Shown piece after piece: positions 15,865 to 23,648 of a DNA stretch of 28,900 nucleotides. Location of the stretch: positions 1-28,900 of the forward strand of contig CAYUBI010000016.1 of NCBI GenBank assembly GCA_964443005.1, in the 5' to 3' direction. This DNA is from CAYUBI01 sp964443005. Lineage in GTDB: Bacteria > Margulisbacteria > Riflemargulisbacteria > GWF2-35-9 > CAYUBI01. Both the position numbers and the translations under genes were made by a program. The notes under the pieces are model-generated. The model did not search any database and was not told the origin of the DNA. It worked only from the letters and a program-made list of their open reading frames with translations. Position 1 is the first letter of the stretch. Every line of letters starts with the position of its first letter.

Positions 15865-16752
15865 TTAGTTCATGATTAAATAATTAGATTGTGTGTGAAA
15901 TGCAAGCAAAGGACGAATCTGTTGTGCAGGAGTACGCGCAAGCTGATCTATTGTAACCCAGGTATGCTTTTCCCGCGGGTCTCGCTGTTGTAAAAATTTC
16001 CATTTTCCCCACTCAGAAACATGGTATATGGTTGTAAATTCCTGAATATTTCTTCGCATTCCAGGCAAATACGATTGTTGAAGGCCGCGCTGGGGCATAG
16101 GCCAATATACTTCAGTTGCATGATCTGACAAATAAGCAGCCCACCAGGAAAAAGTGCTAGCTGGAAGTACCATTTTGCTAAATTGTTTAAGAAATTGAAA
16201 ATCCAAAATTTCCATTTTATTAGAAACGATGATAGGCTGATATTTCTTGAATTTGTGGATAAACGGATGCTTGGGTGTTGCAGTAACAATAAATAAACGA
16301 TCATACTTTATTTTTTGTAGTAGTAAATCATAATAATTAATTGATAATGCTATTCCGTGTTGAATATAATCACCGAGTCGAATATGTAACACCAGATCAT
16401 TGGCATAGATTGAATAAGTGTCCTTTACCTGTGGAAGTTCAAACCATTGTTGAATTTTTTTTCGGTCAGCAGGATAACTTGAGAAATTTTGAAAAAAGCC
16501 TTTTAATGTATATCCATGGTCATTTGAAAATGAACAAAGTGATTCGAATTGGGCTGGATTAGATTCGGAGCACATTACAGTGATTGTTGGGGACGTAATC
16601 CGTTGTCCAGTAACGCAATCTGCTGTATGAGGAAACCCGTTAATGGGTTGTGCAACTAGTTCTTGCCCTGTTTTTTCGGCTAACATGCGTGCAAAACAAT
16701 ACTGAAACATCAAATTTCCAAGGCCGTCTGGGGTATACTGTAATGTTATCAT
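15865..16752 (-). CDS. GT11-like fucosyltransferase with divergent motifs
   Basis: This 295-residue protein has the GT11 N-terminal loop (DGLGNLMFQYCFARMLAEKTG), a shifted HIRLGDY motif (123-129; HxRRxD in typical GT11) and ASTFSWWAAYLSD in place of SSFSWWGAWL. About 60 residues after the core are a C-terminal extension not usual in the family. A GGAG ribosome binding site is 8 bases upstream of the ATG. It is the first gene of the six-gene minus-strand operon and starts only 17 bases from the divergent GT2 gene. Donor sugar may differ from fucose because the RR pair is reduced to R-L. Confidence 0.72.
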   Translation of the reverse strand: MITLQYTPDGLGNLMFQYCFARMLAEKTGQELVAQPINGFPHTADCVTGQRITSPTITVMCSESNPAQFESLCSFSNDHGYTLKGFFQNFSSYPADRKKIQQWFELPQVKDTYSIYANDLVLHIRLGDYIQHGIALSINYYDLLLQKIKYDRLFIVTATPKHPFIHKFKKYQPIIVSNKMEILDFQFLKQFSKMVLPASTFSWWAAYLSDHATEVYWPMPQRGLQQSYLPGMRRNIQEFTTIYHVSEWGKWKFLQQRDPREKHTWVTIDQLARTPAQQIRPLLAFHTQSNYLIMN

Positions 16753-16769
16753 TGCAAAGGCTCCATGGT

Positions 16770-17702
16770 ATGATTGATGCTATCATGATTAGTGTGATTC
16801 TTTCAAATTATAATGGGCATCAGCTTTTAAAACAATATTTTATTTTGAATTATTGTGTTTTGATGAATGAACTGCCTAATCAAGTTGAAATTATTGTTGC
16901 AGATGATGGTAGCACAGATGATTCAGTTGCCTATATCGAATCTTTGAATTTATTAAATGTTCGTAGTGTTATTAATTTAGGTTCACGTGGATTTGGTTCC
17001 AATAATACCTTTGCAGCACAACAAGCAATAGGTGACTATCTGTTTTTTTTAAATAATGATGTTCAATTGCAATCAGGATTGTTTGCTGAATTACTTCAGC
17101 AATTGGCTAAACCGAATGTTTTTTCCGTAGTACCTAAAATCATTCGTCCGCTAGAAAAGGATAAAAATGAAGCTTTAACTGCTGCAGAATTGGCATTTTG
17201 GCATATTCGTTTTTATCATCCATTGCAGATGAATGCTGAAAAAATGCAACCCATTTTATGGTGTTGTGCTGCTGCTTGTTTATGTAAAAAGGAGCTATTT
17301 TTTTTGTTGGGTGGATTTACGCCAGCTTATGAACCGTGTTATACAGAGGACGCAGATTTGGGAATGAAAGCTTGGCGTATGGGATATGAGAATTGGTATG
17401 TTCCCAGTGCTAAGGCTGCGCTTCATTTTCACAGTTCAACAATTCCAAAATTTATTAAACCTAAAGTACTAGATAAAATCCGATCTCGTAATTTGTATTT
17501 GTTTTTATATTTTCATTTTTTAACAAAAGATAGCATTGGATTTGTTATTAAATTGTTTGTGTTGCATGCCTTGCTTTTTCATATGCGTGAATTGGGTTCG
17601 ATGCTAGTTGCTGGCCGTCGATATCAATCACTTCATTTGTTGTATCGATTTTCTGGAAAAGAAGTATTGGACCAACTAACAAAAAAGATGCGCTTGCTTT
17701 GA
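16770..17702 (+). CDS. GT2 glycosyltransferase, rhamnosyl-transferase-like
   Basis: This 310-residue protein starts MIDAIMISVILSNYNGHQL. It has the GT2 hallmarks VADDGSTDDS, FFLNNDVQL (DXD position) and CYTEDADLGMKAWRMGY (late acidic ED motif), a layout common in O-antigen rhamnosyl- and similar transferases. ATG 16770 is chosen because AAAGG lies 9 bases upstream; the open frame further left is antisense to the divergent gene. A hydrophobic stretch near the end suggests membrane association. It converges on thrC, with only 2 bases between the stop codons. Confidence 0.8.
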   Translation: MIDAIMISVILSNYNGHQLLKQYFILNYCVLMNELPNQVEIIVADDGSTDDSVAYIESLNLLNVRSVINLGSRGFGSNNTFAAQQAIGDYLFFLNNDVQLQSGLFAELLQQLAKPNVFSVVPKIIRPLEKDKNEALTAAELAFWHIRFYHPLQMNAEKMQPILWCCAAACLCKKELFFLLGGFTPAYEPCYTEDADLGMKAWRMGYENWYVPSAKAALHFHSSTIPKFIKPKVLDKIRSRNLYLFLYFHFLTKDSIGFVIKLFVLHALLFHMRELGSMLVAGRRYQSLHLLYRFSGKEVLDQLTKKMRLL

Positions 17703-17704
17703 TG

Positions 17705-18751
17705 CTATAAGCCAATAGCCATTGCAATTTCATCTAAATTGTTTTTGACTTTTATGGGTGCAATAGAGCCTTTGATTGCATTGTCTGGATCTTTTAACCC
17801 GTGACCTGTTAATGTGCAGACAATAATGTCGCCAGGTTTGAATTTATCTTTTGTCTTGAAAAGTCCGGCTACAGATGCAGCAGATGCGGGTTCGCAAAAT
17901 ATACCTTCGTTGGATGCTAAGAATTGATAGGCAGCTATGATTTCGTCATCTGTAACCATATCAATCCATCCGCCAGATTCATCTCTGGCAGCTTCTGCTT
18001 GTTTCCAGCTGGCAGGATTGCCAATGCGAATAGCTGTAGCAATGGTTTCAGGCTTGTCGATTTTTTTCCCTAATACAATGGGTGCAGAACCTGCTGCTTG
18101 AAACCCAATCATTTTTGGGCGTGACAGTACTTTTTTTTGCGTAAAATATTCGCAGTATCCTTTCCAATAAGCTGTGATGTTGCCTGCATTGCCAACTGGC
18201 AGCGAATGATACGTTGGCGCAAAGCCAAGGTCGTCGCAGATTTCAAAGGCAGCTGTTTTTTGGCCCTCAATGCGAAAAGGATTAATGCTGTTAACCAAAA
18301 CAATGGGATGTTTTTCAGATATTGTTATTACTGCATTTAAAGCATCATCAAAATTACCGTCAATTTCAATAACTTTTGCTCCGTGCATCATTGCTTGAGA
18401 CAGTTTGCCTAATGCAATTTTCCCTTCAGGAATAATAACAATAGCAGTAATGCCTGCTTTTGCAGCATAAGCTGAAGCTGAAGCTGATGTATTGCCTGTT
18501 GACGAGCAAATAATTGCTTTAGCTTTGTTTTCTGCAGCTTTGGATACAGCCATAGTCATGCCGCGATCTTTAAACGATCCAGTTGGATTCAGCCCTTCAT
18601 ATTTCAGATAAACAGTAATTCCTGAACCCATTAACGCAGCGACTTTAGCTGCTTTAATTAAGGGCGTATTGCCTTCTTTTAGCGAAATAACAGGAGTGTT
18701 ACTTGTAACTGGAAGATAGAGTTTGTAGCGTTCGATTAAGCCTTGGTACAT
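17705..18751 (-). CDS. thrC: Threonine synthase
   Basis: This PLP enzyme converts O-phosphohomoserine to threonine. The 348-residue form is the short, bacterial/archaeal fold-type II version. The PLP lysine K61 lies in NPTGSFKDRGM; CSSTGNTSAS is the phosphate loop, and LPVGNAGNITAYW and TGHGLKDPD are further cofactor-site motifs. An AGGG ribosome binding site is 9 bases upstream, just after a strong hairpin. No thrA or thrB is nearby, so it is not in a thr operon. Confidence 0.93.
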   Translation of the reverse strand: MYQGLIERYKLYLPVTSNTPVISLKEGNTPLIKAAKVAALMGSGITVYLKYEGLNPTGSFKDRGMTMAVSKAAENKAKAIICSSTGNTSASASAYAAKAGITAIVIIPEGKIALGKLSQAMMHGAKVIEIDGNFDDALNAVITISEKHPIVLVNSINPFRIEGQKTAAFEICDDLGFAPTYHSLPVGNAGNITAYWKGYCEYFTQKKVLSRPKMIGFQAAGSAPIVLGKKIDKPETIATAIRIGNPASWKQAEAARDESGGWIDMVTDDEIIAAYQFLASNEGIFCEPASAASVAGLFKTKDKFKPGDIIVCTLTGHGLKDPDNAIKGSIAPIKVKNNLDEIAMAIGL

Positions 18752-18766
18752 AATTTTTTTCCCTAA

Positions 18767-18802
18767 TAGATCCTTTTCTCCCTACAAGCAGAAAAGGATC
18801 TA
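18767..18802 (-). promoter_or_regulatory. Strong hairpin in the thrC leader
   Basis: TAGATCCTTTTCT and AGAAAAGGATCTA form a perfect 13-bp stem with a 10-base loop, ending only a few bases from the thrC ribosome binding site. There is no U-tract on either strand. It may affect thrC translation or mRNA stability. No leader peptide rich in Thr/Ile is seen. Confidence 0.55.
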
Positions 18803-18819
18803 TAAATGATACTTTAGTA

Positions 18820-18845
18820 AACTTGGTTTTGCCTAAAACCAAGTT
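18820..18845 (-). terminator. Hairpin after the small secreted protein gene
   Basis: AACTTGGTTTT and AAAACCAAGTT pair perfectly (11 bp, 4-base loop) beginning 8 bases after the small gene's stop. It is followed on the minus strand by TTTACT rather than a clear U-run. A weak intrinsic terminator or 3'-end stabiliser is likely. Confidence 0.45.
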
Positions 18846-18853
18846 CTATGTAT

Positions 18854-19111
18854 TTACTGAGCATTAGCTGTAACTTCTTTTTGCGGATTTAGCAATGTGC
18901 GCTTCAATTGTACAATGAATTCTGCTTCTGATCCTTTGATCGGTACTGAATTGACAATGGTCACAAGCGCCATAATTTGCGTATCGGACATTACTAATTG
19001 ATAAAACTTTTCTGGCTGTTTCGGTTCTGTGGCTTGTGGTTGAATGTCCGCAGCTATCGAAAAACCGCCTAATGTTCCTAATAACACAGCAGTCAAAATT
19101 AGCTTTTTCAT
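18854..19111 (-). CDS. Small secreted protein, unknown function
   Basis: This 85-residue protein has a clear signal peptide (MKKLILTAVLLGTLGGFSIAA), leaving about 64 mature residues without Cys. The mature part begins with a Pro/Gln-rich stretch and then a helix-rich segment (FYQLVMSDTQIMALVTIVNS). A GGGGAGG ribosome binding site and a good promoter support expression. It sits between thrC and rnfC, on thrC's strand. No family is recognised. Confidence 0.68.
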   Translation of the reverse strand: MKKLILTAVLLGTLGGFSIAADIQPQATEPKQPEKFYQLVMSDTQIMALVTIVNSVPIKGSEAEFIVQLKRTLLNPQKEVTANAQ

Positions 19112-19145
19112 GTTTGCACCTCCCCTTTGTATTTATTGTCAGATT

Positions 19146-19174
19146 ATTCTACTCTGCGAATATTTTTTTGACAA
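19146..19174 (-). promoter_or_regulatory. Sigma-70-type promoter of the small secreted protein
   Basis: Minus strand: TTGTCA (19174-19169), 17-base spacer, TAGAAT (19151-19146); each box is one base from consensus. Transcription would begin near 19139, giving a leader of about 28 bases with the GGGGAGG ribosome binding site. Confidence 0.65.
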
Positions 19175-19312
19175 TGTTCATTTTTGAAGGTTGATTTTTT
19201 CTATTTTTATTATTTTCAATTTGAGTATATACTAAGATAAAAAATAGTATTTTGTTGAATTCTTACTGAATGCTGTTGTGATGACGTAAATGTTTTTAAG
19301 GAGACTGAATAA

Positions 19313-20593
19313 ATGAGCTTGTTTGGCCGTTTTTCAAACGATTTTAAATCGCTAACTCGACAAAAAAAAATAGAAGTATTTTCAGATCCAGATGAATTAA
19401 TCTTTCCAGTTATCCAACATAGTGGCCAACCCGCAAGTGTGATAGTTAAAAAAGGTGATCAAGTTTGTGTGGGTCAAAAAATTGCTGCAGCAGCTGATGG
19501 AATATCTGCTAATGTTCATGCTTCTGTTTCAGGTACAGTTGTTGGAATTGAGGATTATGTTCATTATACAGGGATTTCGGTCTTAAGTATTATTATTCAA
19601 AATGATTTTCAATATCTTGTTTCGCCGACTATTCGGTCAGTACTGCCTCTTGAAACATTAAGTCCAGAGGATGTTTGTCAATGTATTGGTGAGGCTGGCA
19701 TTGTGGAAATGAATAATCGACCCTTTCCAACGCATATTAAGCTGACACCGCTTAAGAATATACCGATTAATACACTTATCATCAATGGTACAGAATGTGA
19801 GCCATATTTAACGTCTGAATATTGTGTGATGATGGAAGAGTCAGCTGATATTATGCTTGGAGTTAAAGCAGCCATGAAAGCATGTGGCGCTACTCAAGCT
19901 ATTATTGCTATTAATAGTCATCAGATAGGTGCAATCAAAATATTGAATACTCATATCAGTAAAACTGCGGGTATTGTTATTAAATTGTTGCCAACTGGCT
20001 ATCCTCAAGATAATGAAAAAATTATAACTGAAATTATTATGAAACAAAAAATTCGTGAGTTTCCAATTGAAATCGGGGTTATTGTGTTAACACTAGCTAC
20101 TGTGGCACAAATTGGTAAAACAATAGGAACTGGAATGCCCTTAATTGACCGAGTTGTAACATTATTTGGAACTGCGCTACCTTTGCTTGGAAATTATCGA
20201 ATAAGAATGGGGGTTCCGATTCGTCATTTGTTGCAAACAGGATCTTCTGATGCTAATGTTGAGGGTGCTCGACAACGGTTAATTCATGGTGGCCCCTTGA
20301 CTGGAGTTACCCTTAGTTCACGAAATGTAGTGATTACAAAAGCAACAACAGCTATTGTAGTGATGAATGACGTATTAAATGATGAAAGTGCATGTATTCG
20401 ATGTGCACGATGTATTCGGGTATGCCCTGTTCAACTCATACCATTGGCTTTGGCGAATGGCACTGCTAATGCTGGCCTTTGTATTGAATGCGGATTGTGC
20501 GCTTATGTTTGTCCTGCAAAGCGATATCTTGTGCAACGAATTCGGTTAAACAAAATAGAAAATAAGCAACTAACAGGAGTACAATCAGCATGA
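19313..20593 (+). CDS. rnfC: RnfC-like protein with a lost flavin/nucleotide-binding loop
   Basis: RnfC is normally the NADH-facing subunit of the Rnf ferredoxin:NAD+ ion pump. Family features present: the PVIQHSGQPAS N-terminal block, VHASVSGTVVGIE, NGTECEPYLTSEY, and two complete 4Fe-4S motifs (Cys361/364/367/371 and Cys390/393/396/400). But the glycine-rich GLGGAxFPTH loop, which binds FMN/NADH, reads EMNNRPFPTH (132-141), and YPQGxEK reads YPQDNEK. The usual GGxHPPexK N-terminus is also missing. An AAGGAG ribosome binding site precedes the ATG. Its stop overlaps the rnfD start by 4 bases. A normal NADH site is therefore unlikely. Confidence 0.82.
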   Translation: MSLFGRFSNDFKSLTRQKKIEVFSDPDELIFPVIQHSGQPASVIVKKGDQVCVGQKIAAAADGISANVHASVSGTVVGIEDYVHYTGISVLSIIIQNDFQYLVSPTIRSVLPLETLSPEDVCQCIGEAGIVEMNNRPFPTHIKLTPLKNIPINTLIINGTECEPYLTSEYCVMMEESADIMLGVKAAMKACGATQAIIAINSHQIGAIKILNTHISKTAGIVIKLLPTGYPQDNEKIITEIIMKQKIREFPIEIGVIVLTLATVAQIGKTIGTGMPLIDRVVTLFGTALPLLGNYRIRMGVPIRHLLQTGSSDANVEGARQRLIHGGPLTGVTLSSRNVVITKATTAIVVMNDVLNDESACIRCARCIRVCPVQLIPLALANGTANAGLCIECGLCAYVCPAKRYLVQRIRLNKIENKQLTGVQSA

Positions 20594-21417
20594 CTTGGAT
20601 TATGGCGCCTGCTCCGCATATTACAGCACGAATCTCAACACCATTTCTTTTTTGGATAATGATAGCAGCTTTGTTGCCTGCAATAGGCCTGAATATATAT
20701 TTAGGTGGATTGAGTGTGTTTGTTTTAATTCTTTCTTGTGCGAGTAGTGCTATGTTTGCTGAAGGTATTATTGCCTGGTTACGAAAAAAACCGATAACGC
20801 TGACAAATGGAGCTGCCTGTTTAACTGGGATATTATTAGCATTCATTGTACCTGGAGTTCCCTGGTGGATAGCTAGTTTAAGCGGCATGTTTGCTGTTGC
20901 TGCTTCTAAAATCATTAGGTGGAATCTTGGATATTCCTTGTTCCATGCTGCGCTTTTGGGACGTATTATTGTTATGATATTTTTTGGAAATACTAGTGAA
21001 GTCTTTTCAGTACAGTTATTGGTGGCACTTGGTATTGGCGGTTTATTTTTAATATATATGCAGATCATTGATTGGCGTATTCCTCTTTTTTCCCTTGGAA
21101 TAATTTTTCTTGGAACAATGATCATGAATCAATCGTTGCTGCCAATGATGATGAATGGAAATCTTATGTTAGCTGCTTTTTTTATTGCAACGGATTATGA
21201 AACATCACCGTTGCTTCCAATTGGAAAAATCGTTTTTGCAATCGGATGCGGCATTATGATGCTTGTGCTATCGATTGTTAGTCGAGAAATGGTTAATGAA
21301 ATCATGCTAGCATTGATACTTATGAATTCGCTAACGCCATTGATTGACAACATCACGTTTCGTTATTATCAATGGGTGAAAATTTCACGGAACACGAAAA
21401 AAACGATAATTCATTAA
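20590..21417 (+). CDS. rnfD: RnfD-like membrane protein lacking the flavinylation loop
   Basis: RnfD is normally a membrane subunit with FMN attached to a Thr in a D-G-x-S-x-A-T-P motif. Conserved parts here: APAPHITAR start, NGAACLTGILLAFIVP, PWWIASLSGMFAV, the FNPA-like FHAALLGR, IIDWRIPLFSLG, AAFFIATDYETSP (usually TDPVT) and NSLTPLID. At 275 residues it is about 70-80 shorter than E. coli RnfD. All of that loss lies between GRIIVMIFFGN and SEVFSVQLL (residues 125-145), exactly where the periplasmic FMN-Thr loop belongs. The helices look intact, so this is a clean internal loss rather than truncation. No rnfG, rnfE, rnfA, rnfB or apbE is seen in the window. Confidence 0.82.
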   Translation: MTWIMAPAPHITARISTPFLFWIMIAALLPAIGLNIYLGGLSVFVLILSCASSAMFAEGIIAWLRKKPITLTNGAACLTGILLAFIVPGVPWWIASLSGMFAVAASKIIRWNLGYSLFHAALLGRIIVMIFFGNTSEVFSVQLLVALGIGGLFLIYMQIIDWRIPLFSLGIIFLGTMIMNQSLLPMMMNGNLMLAAFFIATDYETSPLLPIGKIVFAIGCGIMMLVLSIVSREMVNEIMLALILMNSLTPLIDNITFRYYQWVKISRNTKKTIIH

Positions 21418-21426
21418 AAATAAATT

Positions 21427-21454
21427 TTGACATTTTTGATAAATGCAGTACAAT
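21427..21454 (+). promoter_or_regulatory. Strong promoter of the M23-bactofilin-rsmI operon
   Basis: TTGACA (21427-21432, perfect), 16-base spacer, TACAAT (21449-21454, one mismatch). The start of transcription would fall near 21461, so the ATG at 21464 would have almost no leader and the ATG at 21443 would be upstream of it. This suggests the peptidase operon is transcribed separately from rnfCD. Confidence 0.5.
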
Positions 21455-21463
21455 AAGAAAAAT

Positions 21464-22405
21464 ATGAAAGGTACTTCTCGTTATTTTACTTTCATTCTAA
21501 TCCCTGGAACTGCAACCGGTCATAGTAAGACGGTAAAAATTCACAAGGGATGGATGGTATTGTTTGCCGGATTCGTCTTGAGTGCGTTTATTGCACTGTC
21601 GTCGATTCTCTTTTTTTCGTCTAAATATGCAATGATCATGGTTAATTATGAAAAATCAATTATTACGAATCATGGTAATGTAAAAAAACTTGAAAAATTG
21701 CAAGATGAATCTAAAAAAATTCGGTTATCCTTGCTTGAGCTTAAAGAACGAGATCAAGAATTACGACGGATGTTGGGACTTAATGACAATTATCGTTATA
21801 TTTCGTTAGAAAAAAAAGCTCAGCGAAATTTTGTATCAATGGAAAGTCAAAATGATCCATTTACCTATTTGAAAAATTGGTTGTCTACTATTTATAATGA
21901 TTACCGAGACATGATTCAAAGTCAAAAATTTTCGAATAATTATTTACAACATTATGTTCACTATTTAGTGCAACAATTCAATTTTACTCCCTCAACATGG
22001 CCAGTTTCTGGCTATATTTCCTCGGGATTTGGTATGCGTGTTAATCCGCTAACTTCTCGCCCGGAGTTTCATCAAGGCATTGATATTCCTTCATGGACAG
22101 GTGCTCCGTTTAAAGCTACTGCTGCAGGTGAAGTGATTGCATCTACATGGGCAGATGGTTATGGCAATATGGTAGTTGTTGATCATCATAATGGTTATCA
22201 GACATTTTATGCTCATAATTCAAAAAATCTTGTACGTACTGGAGAATGGATTCAAAAAGGACAGCCCATTGGTTTAATTGGAAGTACTGGATTTGCAACT
22301 GGCCCTCATTTACATTATGAAGTACATAAAAATAAAGCACTAGCTAATCCAACTAATTATCTTAAATTAACTATTTTTTCACTCAGCAAAAAACTAAGAG
22401 GATAA
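21464..22405 (+). CDS. M23-family cell-wall endopeptidase, membrane-anchored
   Basis: This zinc metallopeptidase cuts peptidoglycan cross-links. An N-terminal membrane segment (GWMVLFAGFVLSAFIALSSILFF) is followed by a predicted coiled coil (about 60-100) and the M23 domain. The LytM zinc ligands are present: H203 and D207 (FHQGIDI), H284 in HLHYEV; H251 (FYAHNS) and H282 are catalytic. The start at 21464 (MKGTSRYFTFILIPG) suits the family; an in-frame ATG at 21443 would add seven residues. Bactofilins often act with M23 peptidases, and a bactofilin gene follows here. Confidence 0.88.
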   Translation: MKGTSRYFTFILIPGTATGHSKTVKIHKGWMVLFAGFVLSAFIALSSILFFSSKYAMIMVNYEKSIITNHGNVKKLEKLQDESKKIRLSLLELKERDQELRRMLGLNDNYRYISLEKKAQRNFVSMESQNDPFTYLKNWLSTIYNDYRDMIQSQKFSNNYLQHYVHYLVQQFNFTPSTWPVSGYISSGFGMRVNPLTSRPEFHQGIDIPSWTGAPFKATAAGEVIASTWADGYGNMVVVDHHNGYQTFYAHNSKNLVRTGEWIQKGQPIGLIGSTGFATGPHLHYEVHKNKALANPTNYLKLTIFSLSKKLRG

Positions 22406-22423
22406 CTGATAAAGGAGTTCATA

Positions 22424-22804
22424 ATGGCAGAGGTATTGGTTCCTGATTTTAAAGTGGATGAAAGTATTCATACACTTATTGGCAAAGCATCTCGTTTAAC
22501 AGGAACCTTGTCCAGTGAACATTCGGTTCGCATTGAAGGTATACTTGAAGGGAAAATGAATTGCCAAGGCGTTGTTTATGTTAGTGTTGGCGGAAAAGTA
22601 GAAGGAGATATTTCTGCATCAAGTGCCATTATTTCCGGCGATGTTCATGGAAATGTATCTGTATCCGGAGTTGTTGAATTATTGCCTACAGGCAATATTA
22701 CTGGCAACATTCGTGGAAAAAGCTTATTTATTGCACCAGGTGCTCAGTATAATGGTGAAGTGACAGTTGAGCAAATTTCTCCGTTGTATAATGACGCAAA
22801 ATAA
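22424..22804 (+). CDS. bacA: Bactofilin
   Basis: This 126-residue protein is a polymerising beta-helix scaffold at the inner membrane. The repeating hydrophobic/Gly pattern of the DUF583 core (RIEGILEGKMNCQGVVYVSVG, then VEGDISASSAIISGDVHGNV) covers about residues 20-110. A good AAGGAG ribosome binding site precedes the ATG. Lying just after an M23 peptidase gene, it probably places or controls that enzyme and so helps set cell shape, as in known bactofilin/M23 pairs. Confidence 0.9.
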   Translation: MAEVLVPDFKVDESIHTLIGKASRLTGTLSSEHSVRIEGILEGKMNCQGVVYVSVGGKVEGDISASSAIISGDVHGNVSVSGVVELLPTGNITGNIRGKSLFIAPGAQYNGEVTVEQISPLYNDAK

Positions 22805-23648
22805 AGGAAAACTTTATTTATGTGGCAATCATATTGGAAATCCTGCTGATCTTTCTGAACATGCGGTGGCGTGTTTAAGTAGCTGTGATATTATTGCTGC
22901 AGAAGATACTCGCACAATTCAACCGCTGATTCGTGGTTTATTATCCAAGCCACTGTGTTTATCTTTGCATGAACATAACGAAAAAAAACGAATTCAGACG
23001 CTACAAAAACTATTAGATGAAAACAAAAATGTGGCTCTGATTTCCGAAGCTGGAATGCCGTTAATCTCTGATCCTGGATATCCTGTTACTCGTTTTTTGA
23101 TTGCTGAGGGTTATGAGGTTTGCTGCGTTCCAGGACCTAATGCAGCAATTACTGCTTTAGTGCTTTCAGGTCTTCCGCCGCATCCGTTTATTTTTTTGGG
23201 GTTTTTACCTCGCAAAAAAGGTGATTTAATCACGCAACTTCAACAATATAGCACTTTGCCTTCAACGTTGATTTTTTACGAGGCCCCGCATCGGGTTATG
23301 TCTACCCTACAGCATTGTTTGAGTTGTTTGGGTAATCGTCCAATGGCTTTATGCCGTGAATTAACGAAAATTCATGAAGAAGTTTTGCGTGGATCAATTC
23401 AATATGTTTATGAGCAACTTGAAATTCGCCCTCGTCGCGGAGAAATGACGCTAGTTATTAATGGATGTTCCCAAGAAAAAACAGTTTTTTCAGCTAAAGA
23501 TATTTTCATTAAGGATATTGTGAATAGTTCGTTGTCTAATCGTGAAAAAGTTCAGTTTTTGCGAACCTATGCACAATTACGTAAACAAGAAGCTACCAAA
23601 TTAGTAACACGACAAACCGAAGAGATACTAAAAGATGAGATGGGTTAA
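22791..23648 (+). CDS. rsmI: 16S rRNA (cytidine(1402)-2'-O)-methyltransferase
   Basis: RsmI methylates the ribose of C1402 in the ribosomal decoding centre. Family motifs: GKLYLCGNHIGNPADLS (usually VATPIGNLxDIT), AAEDTRT, LHEHNE, ISEAGMPLISDPGYP, PGPNAAITALVLSGLP, FYEAPHRV and RELTKIHEE. The VATP-to-CGNH change in the first motif is unusual. At 285 residues it is standard length. The start at 22791 overlaps the bactofilin gene by 14 bases. Its stop shares bases with the convergent mtnA stop (TTAA). Confidence 0.9.
   Translation: MTQNKGKLYLCGNHIGNPADLSEHAVACLSSCDIIAAEDTRTIQPLIRGLLSKPLCLSLHEHNEKKRIQTLQKLLDENKNVALISEAGMPLISDPGYPVTRFLIAEGYEVCCVPGPNAAITALVLSGLPPHPFIFLGFLPRKKGDLITQLQQYSTLPSTLIFYEAPHRVMSTLQHCLSCLGNRPMALCRELTKIHEEVLRGSIQYVYEQLEIRPRRGEMTLVINGCSQEKTVFSAKDIFIKDIVNSSLSNREKVQFLRTYAQLRKQEATKLVTRQTEEILKDEMG

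Noticed and set aside
20466..21125. A 219-residue minus-strand frame opposite rnfC/rnfD
   Set aside because: It is antisense to well-supported rnfC and rnfD, has no ribosome binding site, and its composition is that of a mirror frame.
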